Both the position numbers and the translations under genes were made by a program. The notes beneath the pieces are model-generated. The model made no database searches and was not told the origin of the DNA. It saw only the letters and a list, made by a program, of their open reading frames with translations. This document shows positions 1-12,333 of a stretch of 64,000 nt of DNA, one piece after another. How positions within the stretch are numbered: the stretch's first letter is position 1; the number at the start of each line of letters is the position of its first letter. Source of the stretch: Dermatemys mawii (Eukaryota > Chordata > Testudines > Dermatemydidae); contig ML677386.1 of the NCBI GenBank assembly GCA_007922305.1, positions 13,869,830 to 13,933,829 on the forward strand. Direction: 5' to 3'.

Positions 1-783
1 ATCTTGCTCTAAAGTCTCCCTGAAATCTTCTATTGTACTAAATTAAAATCCACGTTATGTAGAAGATTTAATGAATGATTTGGAATGGTAATAGTATTAA
101 CCCAAAGCATTATAAAAATGGTATACTCTGGAAAGACATAAATTGGATAGTCCAAAATCCGCTCAATTTTCCACACACACAAAATCTGTTCTAAGAAAAA
201 CTTGATAGTTTTGCACTTATTATTCAGAAAAAGACTTAGATTCTGCCTACCCTTAAAAAAACCCCTTGTCTACTTAAAGCTGTGGCCAAACCATAATATA
301 TTAAGGTTTTATTCTTGTCTGTATGGACAGATGAAATTAGTTATAACCAGTTAGAGAACTATGTGTTAGGTTAGAGCCCAGCAACTTCCTCCCAGGGGAT
401 AACTCTGTAGGCCCCTTCTCTTCACAGAGAGGAACTGGCAGCTGGAGTAGTTGTGGGGCAAGGGAAGGACAACTTAAAATCCTGTGAGGTCAGCAGAGCT
501 CTTTAATTGCAAAATCTGAGCATGGGGGAAGAGAGACAGCTGAGTAGGCATTGAAATGAACCTGGAAAGGCAATAGAAATTGTAAATAAAAATCAAAAGC
601 TGATAATAAGTTACTACAGGAAGGGTTAGCAACCACATTAAGCAAAACTTTTGGGAGCCTGGCAGGGTGAAAGCTAGGCATGTTGTCCATATGTTTCAGG
701 CAGTGGAATAAAGTGGAAGAGCATAGTTACATCTGAGAAGTGAAAATTTTGATACAACATTTATATGTTGTCTGTTTATTACT
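1..783. other. No gene recognised
   Basis: AT-rich upstream sequence. Short open frames here show no family resemblance, and I see no recognisable repeat. Confidence 0.6.
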
Positions 784-866
784 GTTTGTCTGAACTATAA
801 ACTCTTCAAGGCAAGAAATGTCTTCTAATATATATTTGTACAGTGCCTGACATAATGGGTCTTAAC
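784..866 (+). repeat. L2-type LINE 3' tail, decayed
   Basis: Follows the L2 3' end plan: AACTATAAACTCTTCAAGGC, then a TTTGTACAGTGCCTGACA-like segment. Same tail type as at 5177, 6515, 9055 (reverse), 37667 and 40978. Confidence 0.45.
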
Positions 867-892
867 TCTGATTGGATATGTTTATGCTGCAG

Positions 893-1163
893 CTGGGAAC
901 AAACCTCCCAGCTCAGGTAGACAGATTCACACGAGCTAGCATGCTAAAAATAGCTGCGTGGACAGTGCTGCACTGGTGGAGACTTGAGGTCAAGCCTAGT
1001 GGGCTGGGTGGGCTTGAGCTCGGGGGGGCTAGCCCGAGTCTCCATGGGAGTAGCAGCATCCACACTAGCTTTGCCTCTGATACCATGGGTCTGCCTGCAC
1101 AGGCTGGGAGACTCGTTCTCAGGTGCAGGGTAGACATCATACCCACTGGGGCCTATAGAGATG
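893..1163. repeat. GC-rich putative DNA-transposon fragment
   Basis: Contrasts with its AT-rich surroundings. It carries CTCAGGTAGAC near the left side, GCTAGCATGCTAAAAATAG, and GGGTAGACATCATACCC near the right side. These short motifs resemble ends of abundant reptile palindromic MITEs. Boundaries and TSD were not resolved; the two frames read through it are not genes. Confidence 0.35.
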
Positions 1164-3680
1164 TTCGAAAGCACTTAAATTGTTTAGTCCCATTTACTTT
1201 CTTTGGGACTTAACTCCCTTAGGAGTCTAGGTACTTTGAAAATGTTGCCCAAGTACAACATTATTAATGATCACTGTAATTGCTCTTCAAAAATACAAAT
1301 TTTGATGTTTCACTATTACGCATGCCCACGGCATAGCTCTTTATTGCCTTGTGTAATCATTTTATGCAAACATTTGTGTGAAGTAGATGTAAGACATTAC
1401 CATGAGTGGAGAATTCTGATCTGAGGGTGATTTACACATATTTTGCATAATTGTTAATGACAATGATTCCGTTACAAAACAGTGGCAAATTGGGTCCCCT
1501 CTTTCTACATCTGTCTTCTAGCCTATGTGCACACTTTTTGAACCAATACACTTAATATTGATTTAGTTCAACAGGAACAAGCCAAGAGAGCAAGAGAGAG
1601 AGAAGAAAAAACAGGAGTCCTTGCCCCCAGGAATCTACAACACAAAGACAGATAAGATGAAACTCACAGGGAGATTCGAAGAATATTAACTTGCTGTTTT
1701 TGCTTTTGCTTTTGCTCCACACTCTACCTCCCTCCTTCTCCTATAAAGTAAGGGTGGAAAGAAGTGTTTGCTGTATCTTATGTTTTATAAGAATTTTCTC
1801 ATAATTACAGCAGTCACTGCTGGTAAAGTGCAGCATTAATGGAAAAGCTTTTTGTAGTTTCAAAGTTGAAACTCATGCAGGAACAAAAAGAGAACCACAT
1901 CTTGAAGTGTAATTTATAAATCTTTAAATGGTTGCCACAAAATTTCATAAAGGACAAATTATCCTTTCCCTCAATCACTCATACATCTCTAGAACAATAA
2001 CTGTTTAGGCCAAATAACTGTAATAAATACAGAAGGTCTGCTTTTGCCTTTGCAGCATGTTATCTTTGGAGCAACCTACTTAGTATCAGAATAATACTAT
2101 CCATTATCTGTTTGATGGCATTTTTTTAAAAAAAAGGTTCTTAATTTATTTGTACCAATAAAACAACTCAGTGTTATGAGTCATAATAAAACTAAATTGA
2201 TTTAGCATTTGCTTTATTCAGATATTGCTTTATTGTTCTATTTGCATTTCTTTGTACATCTGTGGTTGAGCCTGCACTCATTGAAGTCCCGTTGACTTTA
2301 ATGGGAAAAGAACTGGGCCCCATATCTCCTTCCCAATCAGCTTAAACTAGCTGACTTCTACAGATTGAGCTACGTGTCAAGATATTATTAAACAAACAAA
2401 AAGTATAGCAAAGTTTCAAGCAAGTTGCAGTGTGAATTGAAGTGTGGCAGTTTAGTACTCTGGCATACATTTGCTAATATAAACAGCTCAACCATGGATG
2501 TGAAGCATATGAAGTGTGAATGATTATTTTAATATAAAGTAGTGTGTAATCCAAGAGAATTCAAAAATCTGAGTCATGGTTTTAGGTTCAATCAAAATAA
2601 CTTTTTACAAAGACCCTTGTCTTTGCAGTTATCCCTTCTTCTAAAGCTTGCTTTGGAAAATATACATACTGCCAGAAGAATTGTCAAAAGAGGCAGAGAA
2701 TTTTCTTCTGACCAAGTACATTAGTTCCACTTTGAACAACTGACCAAATTCTGCACTCTGATAACCCACTTTCAATCTGGAGTAACTCCATCAACCACAA
2801 AGGAGTTCCTCTGGGTTTATATTAGTGTAAGTAAGAGCACACTTTGACTTGTCGTCATCTTCTGTCTACCTCTTTAAACCCTCTTTAGTTTGTTGAATTG
2901 GAGCTTTTCAAAATAGCTTTTATACTTCATCCTCTTATTTAAGAACAAGTGGGCAAAAGGTTTGCTGGGACTATTTTTTAATCCTGATTTTTGTTGTCTG
3001 TCTTTATTTAGATAAATTGTTTTGAACATATTTTCACAACATACCTATAACTGCATCTTCTGGGGTTTATTTCACTTTTTTGGAAGTAGCTGGTATTGAT
3101 CAGTCTGAGGGACAGGATACTGGACTAAATGGACAACTGCTGTGATCTAGAAAGGCAATTTGTGTCTATATTTCATTTATCTAAGTATACATTGACACAA
3201 GAAAGTTATTTATTCTCCGTTTCTGCCTGGTGACACCTAGCGTAAATGGCTGGATATAAGCTACTGCAACAGAAATGCATAAATAGTAAAAGGATATATA
3301 GTCAGTCATATTCAAATATTTGTGCAGGCAGGATGTAAATCTAAAGTAAAATCCTATGCATTAATTAATCTAGCTGCCAGAAATAATTTCCTTGTATACT
3401 AAGGGCTTTGATGTGCCAATTGCAGCTGCGCATTCATTCCCCTGTGTCTTTGAGATCACTAGTAGAATGGTAGCATTTTATAGCCATTTGCAACTGTGCA
3501 AATGACTGTATTAAGTGTAAAGGCAGCATAGAGTCCTTTTGCAAAGTTCTCTAAGGTCCTTTGGGATGCTAGGAAGTACATACATGTGAACTAGGATTGC
3601 TTTCTTGGGAATAGACACAGTTAACAGCAGGAGCACAAACAGAAGAGTCTTAGCTTCTATGTTAATCCATAAAAACATAA
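1164..3680. other. No gene; a few short repeat fragments
   Basis: AT-rich. Contains half-palindromes of the CAATGGG-core type at about 2268-2322 and 2742-2835, and at about 3085-3165 a weak CR1 3'-tail-like stretch (ACAGGATACTGGACTAAATG). Otherwise nothing recognised. Confidence 0.5.
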
Positions 3681-3890
3681 CATAAGAATGGCCATACTCA
3701 GTCAGACCAAAGGTCCATCTAGCCCAGTATTTTGTCTTCTGACAGTGGCCAAAGCCAGGTGTCCCAGAGGGAAGGAGCAGAACAGGTAATCATCAAGTGA
3801 TCCATCCCGTTGCCCATTCCCAGCTTCTGGCAAACAGAGGCGAGGGACAGTGTCCATCCTGGCAAATAGTGGTTGATGGACCTATCATCA
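3681..3890 (-). repeat. CR1 LINE 3' end, antisense
   Basis: Begins CATAAGAATGGCCATACT, then GTCAGACCAAAGGTCCATCT and GCCCAGTATTTTGTCTTCTG, and runs to TTGATGGACCTATC. This is the reverse complement of the turtle-type CR1 3' non-coding region. Same family as the tails at 56.8 kb (sense) and 49.92 kb (antisense). Confidence 0.85.
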
Positions 3891-4499
3891 TGCGGAAATG
3901 GAGCACTGCAACTGATTAGCAAGGAGAACAGCCTGTAGGCCATCTCTGTAAGGCACAGTTACCATGGCAGCCACCTCAGTCATCTGCATGTATCAGCAAT
4001 CTGACACCAGGATACAGAACATAAGGGCACTTGTTCCCAGGGCTCTCTGGGAAGGGGGAAGCACTATACACAGGTGGTGGAGTCCAATGGGATGTAGAAG
4101 AGGGGCACTCTGTTCTTAGTGCTCTCAGAGATGGTGAAATGCTCAAAAGACTGCAGGTGAACTAGCATCTGATCTATCTGGTTAATGCTCTGCAGCTCCC
4201 CAAATCATTGTCCTATAGGAGCTGTAATAGCAAAAGATAGAGTGGGTAGCAGGAACAAGGAACTACTGCAGGTTATCTGAGGCTTCCACACAGATAATCT
4301 TTACTCCACTGGATCTCCCAAGATCTATGGATCACTTGGCTGGGGGCAACTACACAACCTGCTTCTTCTATTGGGGGAAGTGAGACTTCTGTTCTAACAG
4401 GACTGTGATAAAAACTGTCAGAGGAACCAAAACCAAGCTGCTTCTTACCCATACAGAACCCTTTATGTCTCTACATTTTTCCATTACTGTGGAAAACAC
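3891..4499. other. No gene or repeat recognised
   Basis: Mixed-composition sequence after the CR1 tail. No coding potential or familiar repeat seen. Confidence 0.45.
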
Positions 4500-5245
4500 T
4501 ACCATTATCCCCAGCACTTAGGTTCACAACCTCATAGTCTCCTTTTTTCTCCACACATCCAGACTAAGTTTTGTTACTCTTTCCTCTACAATATTTCAAG
4601 ACTAACCTGTCTTTCTCTCCTCACAGTTATGACACATGTCTATACTCTGCACACTTGGTCTACTGCAGCCCCCTCCCATTCAGTCTGTCTGAAATACTGC
4701 TCCAAAGATCTTTGTCCAGCACTCACCTCTTTAAATCCATCCACTCTCTCCTGTTTGCCTACATAACCTGGTCAAACTTTTAATCCTCCTATTTTAAATC
4801 ACTGCCAAACATCTGCCCCATCCTGCATCTTGGACATTTTTTTAATCACATCCCTTTTACCTTGCCTCTGCTTCCATCCTCCCCGCAGTTTGTAATTTAT
4901 TACCTCCTGTTTTTTGCCTTCCACTATGGTGCTCCATGTGTGAAATTACCTCCTAATGCAAGTAGGCCAGGCTTCCTCTCCTTTCTCATTCAAATCCCTC
5001 ATCAGGGCTCATCTCTTCAGTGAGACCAACAACCACTAACCCTTGTCAGCCAAATACCTTCTACACTCCACCATGATATAAAGGAAAATGTAGTGAATAG
5101 AGAAGGATGAAGTTAAAAAAACACCTGCACAGTGAAAATATGGCAACAAGTCATCATGCACATAATTAATCCACTTAGATTGTAAGCTCTCTGGGGCAGG
5201 GCCTGTCTTTGTTCTATATTTGAATGTCCCAGTCCATGAATATTA
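4500..5245 (+). repeat. L2-type LINE 3' portion
   Basis: Pyrimidine-rich sense strand typical of L2 ORF2 C-terminal sequence, including TCAAATCCCTCATCAGGGCT and CATCTCTTCAGTGAG (the short-arm Ser/Leu-rich region). It ends with the L2 tail TAGATTGTAAGCTCTCTGGG at about 5177-5240. Several stops: a dead copy. Confidence 0.65.
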
Positions 5246-5282
5246 CACATGAAGGCGAGTAACTAAACCTTTGAAAAAAATG

Positions 5283-5935
5283 CTCAAGTGCTTATGTAAA
5301 TGCTAGAAGTCTAAATACTAAGATGTACCTGGCATTAAATGAGGATGTTGATATAATAGGCATCACTGAAACTTGGAGGGATAAGGAAAATCAATAGGGC
5401 ACAGGAATACGAGGGTACAAAATATATAGGAGTGACAAAATGGGTCACACTGGTCGGGGCGTGACAGTATATGTGAAAGAAAGCACAGAGTGAAATAAAG
5501 TAAAAATCTTAAATGAATCAAATGTACTATATAATCTCTATGGATAGAAATTCTATACTTGAACAATAAGAGTATGACAAGAGGAATACACTGCTTACCC
5601 CCCAACCAGGCTAGTGGTGATGATTGTGAAATACTAAGGGAAATTAGCAAGACCACAAAGGAATAAAATACAATAATAATGGGGGATTTCAACTATTCTC
5701 CTAATGACTGGGTGTACTTCACCTCAGTAGAGGATGGAGGATGGAGAAATAAAATATATAGATATCATAAATGACTGCTTCTGGGAGCAGCTTGTCTTGG
5801 AACCCATAAGGGGAGAGGCAATTTTTGATTTAGTCCTAAATGGAGCACAGGATCTAGATCAAGAGGAGAAATATAATTGAACCGCTTGGTAACAGCCACC
5901 ATAATGTAATCAAATTTAACGTCCTACTAATAGAG
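5283..5935 (+). repeat. CR1 LINE ORF2 endonuclease-region fragment
   Basis: Sense-strand translation of 5330-5390 reads LNEDVDIIGITETWRDK, the CR1/L2-clade apurinic endonuclease block with the catalytic Glu in ITETW. It continues through GRGVTVYVKES-like sequence (about 5455) and an IIMGDFN-like block (about 5675). Stop codons interrupt it. The reverse transcriptase portion is missing, so this is an internally deleted copy joined to the 3' end described next. Confidence 0.75.
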
Positions 5936-5944
5936 ATTTCCTCC

Positions 5945-6168
5945 ATTTTCCGCCTAGTTCACGGAGGATGTCTATCATCCAAGATGGTCAGGGACACAAC
6001 GTGTCCCTAAGGCTCCAACTCCCAGAACCTGGGACTAGCAAAAAGGGATGGATCACTTGAAATTGCCTTGTTCCATTCAGCCATACTGGCCACTGTCAGA
6101 GACAGAGACAGGATACCAGGGTAGATGGATCATTGATCTGACCCAGAATGGCCATTTTTATGATTGGT
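5945..6168 (+). repeat. CR1 LINE 3' end, sense
   Basis: Contains GGATGGATCACTTGA, GGCCACTGTCAGAGACAGAG and TGATCTGACCCAGAATGGCC, the sense CR1 3' region. It directly follows the endonuclease fragment, which suggests one CR1 with a large internal deletion or two adjacent copies. Confidence 0.75.
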
Positions 6169-6269
6169 ACTCCTAGATTCTATAGCAATGCAAATAACAT
6201 CATCATATTGTCCAAAGTTACAATAGTAAGGATAGTTTTAAAATAATTTTAGAAGGGCTATGAATTCTC

Positions 6270-6415
6270 ATGCTTCAGAGCATAAACCTCTGATTAGGAA
6301 GACATTTTCCTCGTGGGCAGGGAATCCTATAACAAACTATTGCAGGTACTGGTCATTGTTAGGGATGGAATACTGGACTAGATGGGCCATTGGACCAATT
6401 CCTGTGTTCCTAAGT
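6270..6415 (+). repeat. CR1-like 3' tail
   Basis: GGAATACTGGACTAGATGGG, then TTGGACCAATTCCTGTGTTC, is a sense CR1 3' tail of a different subfamily from the one just upstream. Confidence 0.55.
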
Positions 6416-6514
6416 AAGCATGCAATGTTGTTGTTATAGTCCTTATAGACATTTTCCTCTTTCCTACTACCCTATTGTTTTTTTTCTCTCGCTGATTATA
6501 TTGTGTCAAAAATC

Positions 6515-6605
6515 TGAATGTAAGCTCCTTAGGGCAGGGACCATGCATTTAGTTTCTTTTGTATAATGCCTACTAGCCGTTAGCTTCTGTATAAATTAAT
6601 ATTAG
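6515..6605 (+). repeat. L2-type LINE 3' tail
   Basis: TGTAAGCTCCTTAGGGCAGG and GACCATGCATTTAGTTTC match the L2 tail plan. Confidence 0.6.
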
Positions 6606-7629
6606 GCTGAGTTTCATCCACATATAAGACACTTGTCTGCCATGGATCATGTGCATTTTATTCACTTGCATAAGCCCTTCTAATTTCAATGAAAAGTAAG
6701 TGAAGTATATAAATGAGTGATGCTGAACAACCTATGCTTTTTAAAAGTGATTTATTTTCCCAACGATGACTAACTTTTTTGCAAGCTCTTAGTCTGATGG
6801 AGTTGGCAAGGGTGGGTGCTAGAGCAAAATAAAAGCATTTTTTGAAAGTCTGCTTGCCAACTGTTGCATAAATCAATGCCTTGCCATGACTTCACGGATC
6901 CACAACTAATTTCCTAAAGTGCTCTAGATTGTGACATCTTAAAAATAAAAGTGTTTTAGGAGACAATTAAGACCTTGAGATATGGTGCAAGCACTGTGTG
7001 AATTATGCTAACAGTTCAAAGATCTACTTTCTCAAACAGTGGTGGTATTAGAGTTTATATTTATTTTCTTTTTTTCCCTCTCAATTTCACTCTGATTTTT
7101 TCTGTACATTTTTTTTCAATGGAGGTTTTGTCTGAAAAACTTTGGATAAAAATTGATATTTTTTTCTGTATTTTTCTTTGCTGGCTTTTCATTCCTGGAA
7201 GCTAATTCAGGGTCTCAAAGAGGGCAGCAAAATGCTGAATAAACTTGAAGGATGCAATGTGAGAATGAGAGAGATCAGAAAGGCATAATTTGGAAAAGTT
7301 AAGGCAAGAGATAACCAGACTAAGATTTTGAGGAAGGTATGAGCATTTAGATACATCCAATATGTGGGAGAGAAATGAAAAGGACACCCAGGTTGCAAAC
7401 CTTGATGATAGTAGATGTAGTAGAACAGTCATCAGTGATAGATGAAGAAAAAGACTGGGGAAAGAAGATCATTTTGGTATTTACAATGTTGTTTGAATTA
7501 GTGAATGATTATGCAGCAAGAGACATGAAAGGAGTCAGCCACAGATGTTAGTCTGGGCAGCATGGGGAAGATCAAAGGGTGGCAGATACATTTGGAAATC
7601 GTAAGTTCAGAGAGCAAATGAAGCTCTGA
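6606..7629. other. No gene recognised; purine-rich second half
   Basis: AT-rich up to about 7200. From 7200 the + strand is purine-rich, and a similar stretch resumes after the MITE (8110-8640). The two halves may be one older, unclassified repeat split by the MITE. No protein resemblance. Confidence 0.4.
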
Positions 7630-8104
7630 GGCCATGTCTACACTACAACATTTGGTTGACACAAGCTATGTCAGCATACAGCCACTGAATTTAGAGTATT
7701 GCTTGTGTGCATGCATGCTAGGCTGCTTGCGTCGATGCTTCATGTACTCACCAGGAGAGGTTTTCTGATGCAAGTCTGGTGCACTTGGATAGGTGTGCTA
7801 CAGTCAGTCTACTGTCTGGCACAATGACTTTTGGAAAATTTTTAATCACTGTTGCAGGGAATGGAACCCTGTGGGATGGCTGGAGGATTGTTAAGGTTGA
7901 TATAGGTCATGCAGTGCCTACACTCACACTGCATCAACCTCAGTAGGTTGACCATGTCTCGATGTCATTTTCGGAGTTGGTTTTACTAAGTCACCATAAG
8001 AGGTGCTTAAGTCTATTGAAGACAAATTTGAGCATAGACACATGCACAAATAGGTTGAGATAAGATAACCTTTGTCCATCTAACTTTGTAGAGTAGATCA
8101 GGCC
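7630..8104. mobile_element. Non-autonomous DNA transposon (MITE), 475 bp
   Basis: Left end GGCCATGTCTACACTACAA and right end TTGTAGAGTAGATCAGGCC are imperfect inverted repeats. Flanks are TGA (7627-7629) and TAA (8105-8107), a decayed 3-bp duplication of the type left by the copies at 10.2 and 30.1 kb. No transposase frame. Confidence 0.7.
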
Positions 8105-9054
8105 TAAGTGATCTACTTTGGGTCACCCAGCATATGAGTATAAAGGAAGAAAAGGAGAGGACCAAGGATAGAGATAAGAGGGAGGGTGGGAAAGAGGAGG
8201 AGGTCTGAGAAGAAATTTAACTAGTGGTTGGGGAAGTAGGAAGAGCTATGAAAATCTGAAGAGTGAGTTGAAGAAGAGACTGAGTGATAGATTGCCTCAA
8301 AGGAAACAGATCAAGGAAGTCAAAGAGAGTTGAGATTCTGGTACTTGGCCAGAAAAAGGCCATTAATGACCACATTGAAAATGTTCTGAGAGTGCAGGTG
8401 ATCCAGGAAAGAGAGAAGAAGGTAGGTAGTGAGAATGAACAACTTACTGAAGGAGGGTGTATATGCTAAGAAGATGGAGCAGTTGTTGGAGATGCAGTAG
8501 GAGTTGAAGTACACTTATTTTACAACAGACAACAACGTATGATGGTTGATAGTAAAGGAAAAATAAATGAATTAGGTGGAGAGGCTGAAAATGAAGGGAA
8601 GAAATAACAGCAGCTGCAAGAGAAATCAGGAGTTAAGCAATAAGACACATTAACGGCAACCTGCCCAAATTCCAGCTTGTAATTACATTCTGCCTAGTTT
8701 TACAGTTCCCTTTTTGCAATTCCATTTGGAAAAGATTCTTCGCTGTCTGACTTAAACATTTGTGGTATCTGAGTACGTGTTATAATCCAGGTTGCTTCTT
8801 CTGTACAGATTGTACATCAGTCTAAGTTTGAAAAGCACTTTGGGATCATTTGAGCTGTAAAACTATTATCCTCCTTGTTTTATATCCTGGACATTACTAC
8901 TGTGGTCTGGATTATTCCACTGTACAACTATTCTACCATCTCACTCAAAATTAAATTGATTGGTATATTTTTCATTCATATGCATTCATTTTATTTCAAT
9001 AAACAGCATACCGTCTTATTTTGCAGAGACAATTGTTTGGTAGACAGAAAATTT
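8105..9054. other. No gene; purine-rich then AT-rich sequence
   Basis: 8110-8640 is strongly A/G-rich on the + strand. After that AT-rich unique-looking sequence. The small frames present look like composition artefacts. Confidence 0.45.
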
Positions 9055-9180
9055 TTATTATTTGCATAATGGTAGCACTGAGGTGCCCCAATCAAGATAA
9101 GGGCCCTATTATGCTAGACATTGTACAAACTCACATGAAGACACAGACCCTACTCCAAAAAGTTTCAAGTCTAAGAAGCT
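9055..9180 (-). repeat. L2-type LINE 3' tail, antisense
   Basis: The reverse complement reads as an L2 tail: TTACTTAGAC-like start, a GTTTGTACAATGTCTAG core and GGGGCACCTCAGTGCTACC. Confidence 0.6.
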
Positions 9181-10204
9181 TTATTCATATTTAAATGTAA
9201 TTACATAAAATAAAAGAGTAATCCAACTATCAGATATTTTTCACATTTAGACTGTACTGTGAGACAGCTGTGAGAAAAATGCATCTAGCCAACCAACACT
9301 TTGCAACATTGCAAGGTAAATGGAAATAAATCCCACTGAGGCAGTACAGTGATTTAAGCATTTAAGCATTATGACTGAGAAAGTAGTCTCTCTCACATGT
9401 TTGCATTACTTTGTGTGCAAAATGCATACTTGTGATGCTAGGCTCCCTTCAATTAGCACCCTATGCTCTACTGCAATAATATTTGTACAAAATATTGCCT
9501 TGAGAAGTATAATCTGAAAACTAATAACATTAATAACATCATTGTGAAATGCATGTGATCATGGGATTGTGGATGCTCACTGACGATATGCTTTAAAGTC
9601 TGTGACTAAAAGGTTTCTACAGCAGGCATGTCAGGAGAAATCAATAAACAGATTTTCTCCAGACCAAAGAAAGAGGCCAACTCTTCAAAGCACGTGTAGC
9701 CGAATCCAGTGTGCAACTTGTTTTTATCACAGGCTGCAGAAAGAAATCATGTGCAATGTAAAAATCACTAGAAGGGGTAAAGACCACATGGAATTTATAC
9801 CAGACATCATAGCAGCCACACCCAGCAGGGAAAATGAACTTCAGCTGGGGATATATTTCAGGAAAACACATTTCAAGGGTTTACTGGACTATAAAAAGAG
9901 GAGCAGCAAACCCTTACATTATCGTTTAGAGAAAACCAGAGTCTTGGACTCTACGGGGATCTTGGCTAAGAGCTAGTCAGCTATTACTGGAAATGGAAAA
10001 TTGTGAAGAAACAATCTCGAACAAAGACTGTAGCTCATTAAGTTATGTCTTAGCCATTAGAAAGAATATTTTTACTTTTGTTTGTAACTATCTTTATTCC
10101 TTCCACTTGGTATCATATAACCTATGTCTGTTTGTTAATAAACTTGTCTTATTTTTATTATAAATCAACTCAAAGCTGTGTTGGAAGGGAATGGTGTGTT
10201 TACC
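9181..10204. other. No gene convincingly recognised
   Basis: Contains a 124-codon open frame at 9602-9976 (+) with no family motifs, low-complexity Lys/Arg content and no splice or Kozak support. I treat it as chance. Remainder AT-rich. Confidence 0.4.
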
Positions 10205-10207
10205 TTA

Positions 10208-10505
10208 GGCCTGGTCTACACTGGTGGTGGGGAGTCAACCTAAGATATGCAACTTCAGCTACGCTAATAGCATAGCTGAAGTCAATGTATCTTAGGTTGA
10301 CTTACCTGGGACTACACACAGTGGCAAGTCGACTGCTGCTGCTCCCCCATCAACTCTGCTTCCGCTTCTCACAGAGGTGGAGTTCCGGAGCCGACAGGGA
10401 GAGTGATCAGGGATTGATTTATCATGTCTACAATAGACACAATAAATCGATCCCCAATAGAGTGATCACTACCCGCCGATCTGGTGGGAAGTGTTAAATG
10501 TACCC
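10208..10505 (+). mobile_element. MITE with TTA target-site duplication, copy A (298 bp)
   Basis: Starts GGCCTGGTCTACACTGG and ends with the complement of GGGTACATTTAACAC. Flanked by TTA at 10205-10207 and 10506-10508. The internal CGATCCCCAATAG and GTGATCACTACCCGCCGATC blocks recur, inverted, in the element at 30057. A 3-bp TTA duplication is the PIF/Harbinger signature, but no transposase is present to confirm the superfamily. Confidence 0.8.
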
Positions 10506-10815
10506 TTAGTTAATAAGCTGTAATGTACTGACTCTTTAAAAGTGCAGCAAAGTTAATATCTTCGTAAATGCACACCAGTAAGGACTGGACATTCCAGAGA
10601 AATATCTCTGAGGAATTTGGGGGCTGGAGTTTACAGACTGTTCTCCGCTAAGCAAGTTTTGGGCTGGGAAAGCGTTGAGGAGTTTGCTAGTGAGAAAGAC
10701 AGACTGGTGTGGTAGGGAACTAACACACAGTTTAATCTTCAGTAAAGAAGTAACTAAGTGCCTCACAGTTCTGGGTCCCCCCAGCCTAACGTTATACAAA
10801 ACTAGGTAATGAATT

Positions 10816-10885
10816 CATCCAAATTCCTTCCTGGTGTAAAGCTACTGATTTTTACATAGTTACATCTGGGAGGAATTTGACCCAC
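10816..10885. repeat. Short palindromic repeat
   Basis: Left arm CCAAATTCCTTCCTGGTGTAA pairs imperfectly with right arm TTACATCTGGGAGGAATTTG. Related to the half copies near 2742 and 31566. Would form a hairpin. Confidence 0.6.
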
Positions 10886-11539
10886 TATTCTAGTGGGTTT
10901 CTTGCATACATTTTCCCCTTTCTAGCTTCATATGTCTATAACTAGGGTTAGAAGTCCACAGTTATTATTGATACCCATATAGAAATCAAAATGTTTTCAG
11001 TCCTGGGTTCCATTAGACGATAGGAAAGGACCATATTAATAGTAAACAAGTAATGCTGAATGAGGAATTTTATTAGAATAAGTAATAGGTGAATTCTTTA
11101 CATAACTTTGGCTCTCCCTCTGCTTCACTGGAGTTTCTGTTTATACTCTTTTCCTTCCCACATGTATTAAAAATACAGCATAATCCTCATACTGGCTGTC
11201 AAGGCCACAGTCTGAGAAAATTCATGCACCTGCTTATTTTTGCATATCTGAGTAGTTCAACTGACTTCAATGTATTTTCCCTAGGCAGTATTCCTACTGT
11301 AGATGAATGCATTACAATCTTGTTTGCTCTAGAGACACACTGAAGCAGTACAACACTAGAAGAGAGATAAACTTTCCTGATTCATTGTAGCAGAGTGGAT
11401 GCTTTTGTTATGGTCATAGCATACACACAGAGAAGTTAGATTAAAACAAAGAGACTTGCAGGAAGATTGCAATTTAGCACAACTTTATTTCTTAGAAGTG
11501 GGAACCCTAATGTAAGGGGACTATTGCGCCTTACTAAAT
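10886..11539. other. No gene or repeat recognised
   Basis: AT-rich sequence; nothing supported. Confidence 0.5.
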
Positions 11540-12333
11540 CTCATGGGGTTTTGGTTGTTAGCTCCCAGTACCAAAAGAAAGGGGAAGGGTTGATGGGAAA
11601 TCAGGACCCTGAGACTGACTGTCCCCAGGAATAATGGGGAGAACCAATGCTCCAAGTCAGCCTGATTGACAAGGTGGGCAGGCTAATCAGGAGGCCACGG
11701 TGGGTCCCATCCTCCATGTGATCTGGAATTGCCTGGGTCAGACAGAGTGGGGCCAAGCTAAGGAGAAAGCAGGGGCCAAAGCTGAGCTGAAGGCAGAGCA
11801 GCAGCAGCAGTGCTGAGGCAGATTAGAGCCAGAGCTAGAACAATGGAGCTGGAGCAATCTGGAGCCAGATGTGGTGAGCAACTGGGGCCAGCCAAGGGGG
11901 ACCCAGTGCAGAAAGACACTCTCAGCCAAGGGACCTTGTGAGCCAGAGTGGGTGGAGGATCTTAACTCAACAGGGAGCTGGTGAGAGGAAGAAGGGTCCC
12001 ACCACCCAAATCTTCGAGCTGTGTGGCTACCACCAGAGCAAGTGTCCAACCTCCAGCATCCCTGCAGCACAGCCAAAGCCTGAGGAGGAGGCCTGGGACC
12101 TATAAGGAACAGAATGTGAACTGCCTTGATGTTCCAGAGACACTGTTTGTGATGTTCCCTGCGACAGAGCAGGGTGATGTGTTTTCCTTTAACCTTTCCC
12201 ATTTTTCCCTATTCTTTTTTAAATTAATTGCTGATTAAATAAATTGTATTTGCTTTAAACTGTATGTAATGATCAGTGGATCGGGGAAGTGTCCAGTGCA
12301 GAGAGAGCATCCCAGAGTGGGGACGCCCTAGCC
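11540..12333 (+). repeat. LTR-retroelement-like unit, left part
   Basis: GC-richer unit with GAGCCAGAG/GGAGCTGGAG-type degenerate repeats, ending in an AT-rich stretch with AATAAA-type sequence (TGATTAAATAAATTG at about 12230) followed by GATCAGTGGATCGGGGAAG. The layout (GC-rich body, polyadenylation signal, short downstream segment) is LTR-like. It continues on the far side of the hAT at 12334. Left boundary uncertain. Confidence 0.4.

Noticed and set aside
9602..9976. 124-codon open frame on the + strand
   Set aside because: No recognisable domain, no neighbouring exons, low-complexity basic composition; length is within what random AT-rich DNA can give.
11738..12202. 154-codon minus-strand frame
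   Set aside because: Falls in the LTR-like unit; Trp/Ser/Leu-rich translation of degenerate repeats with no protein similarity.
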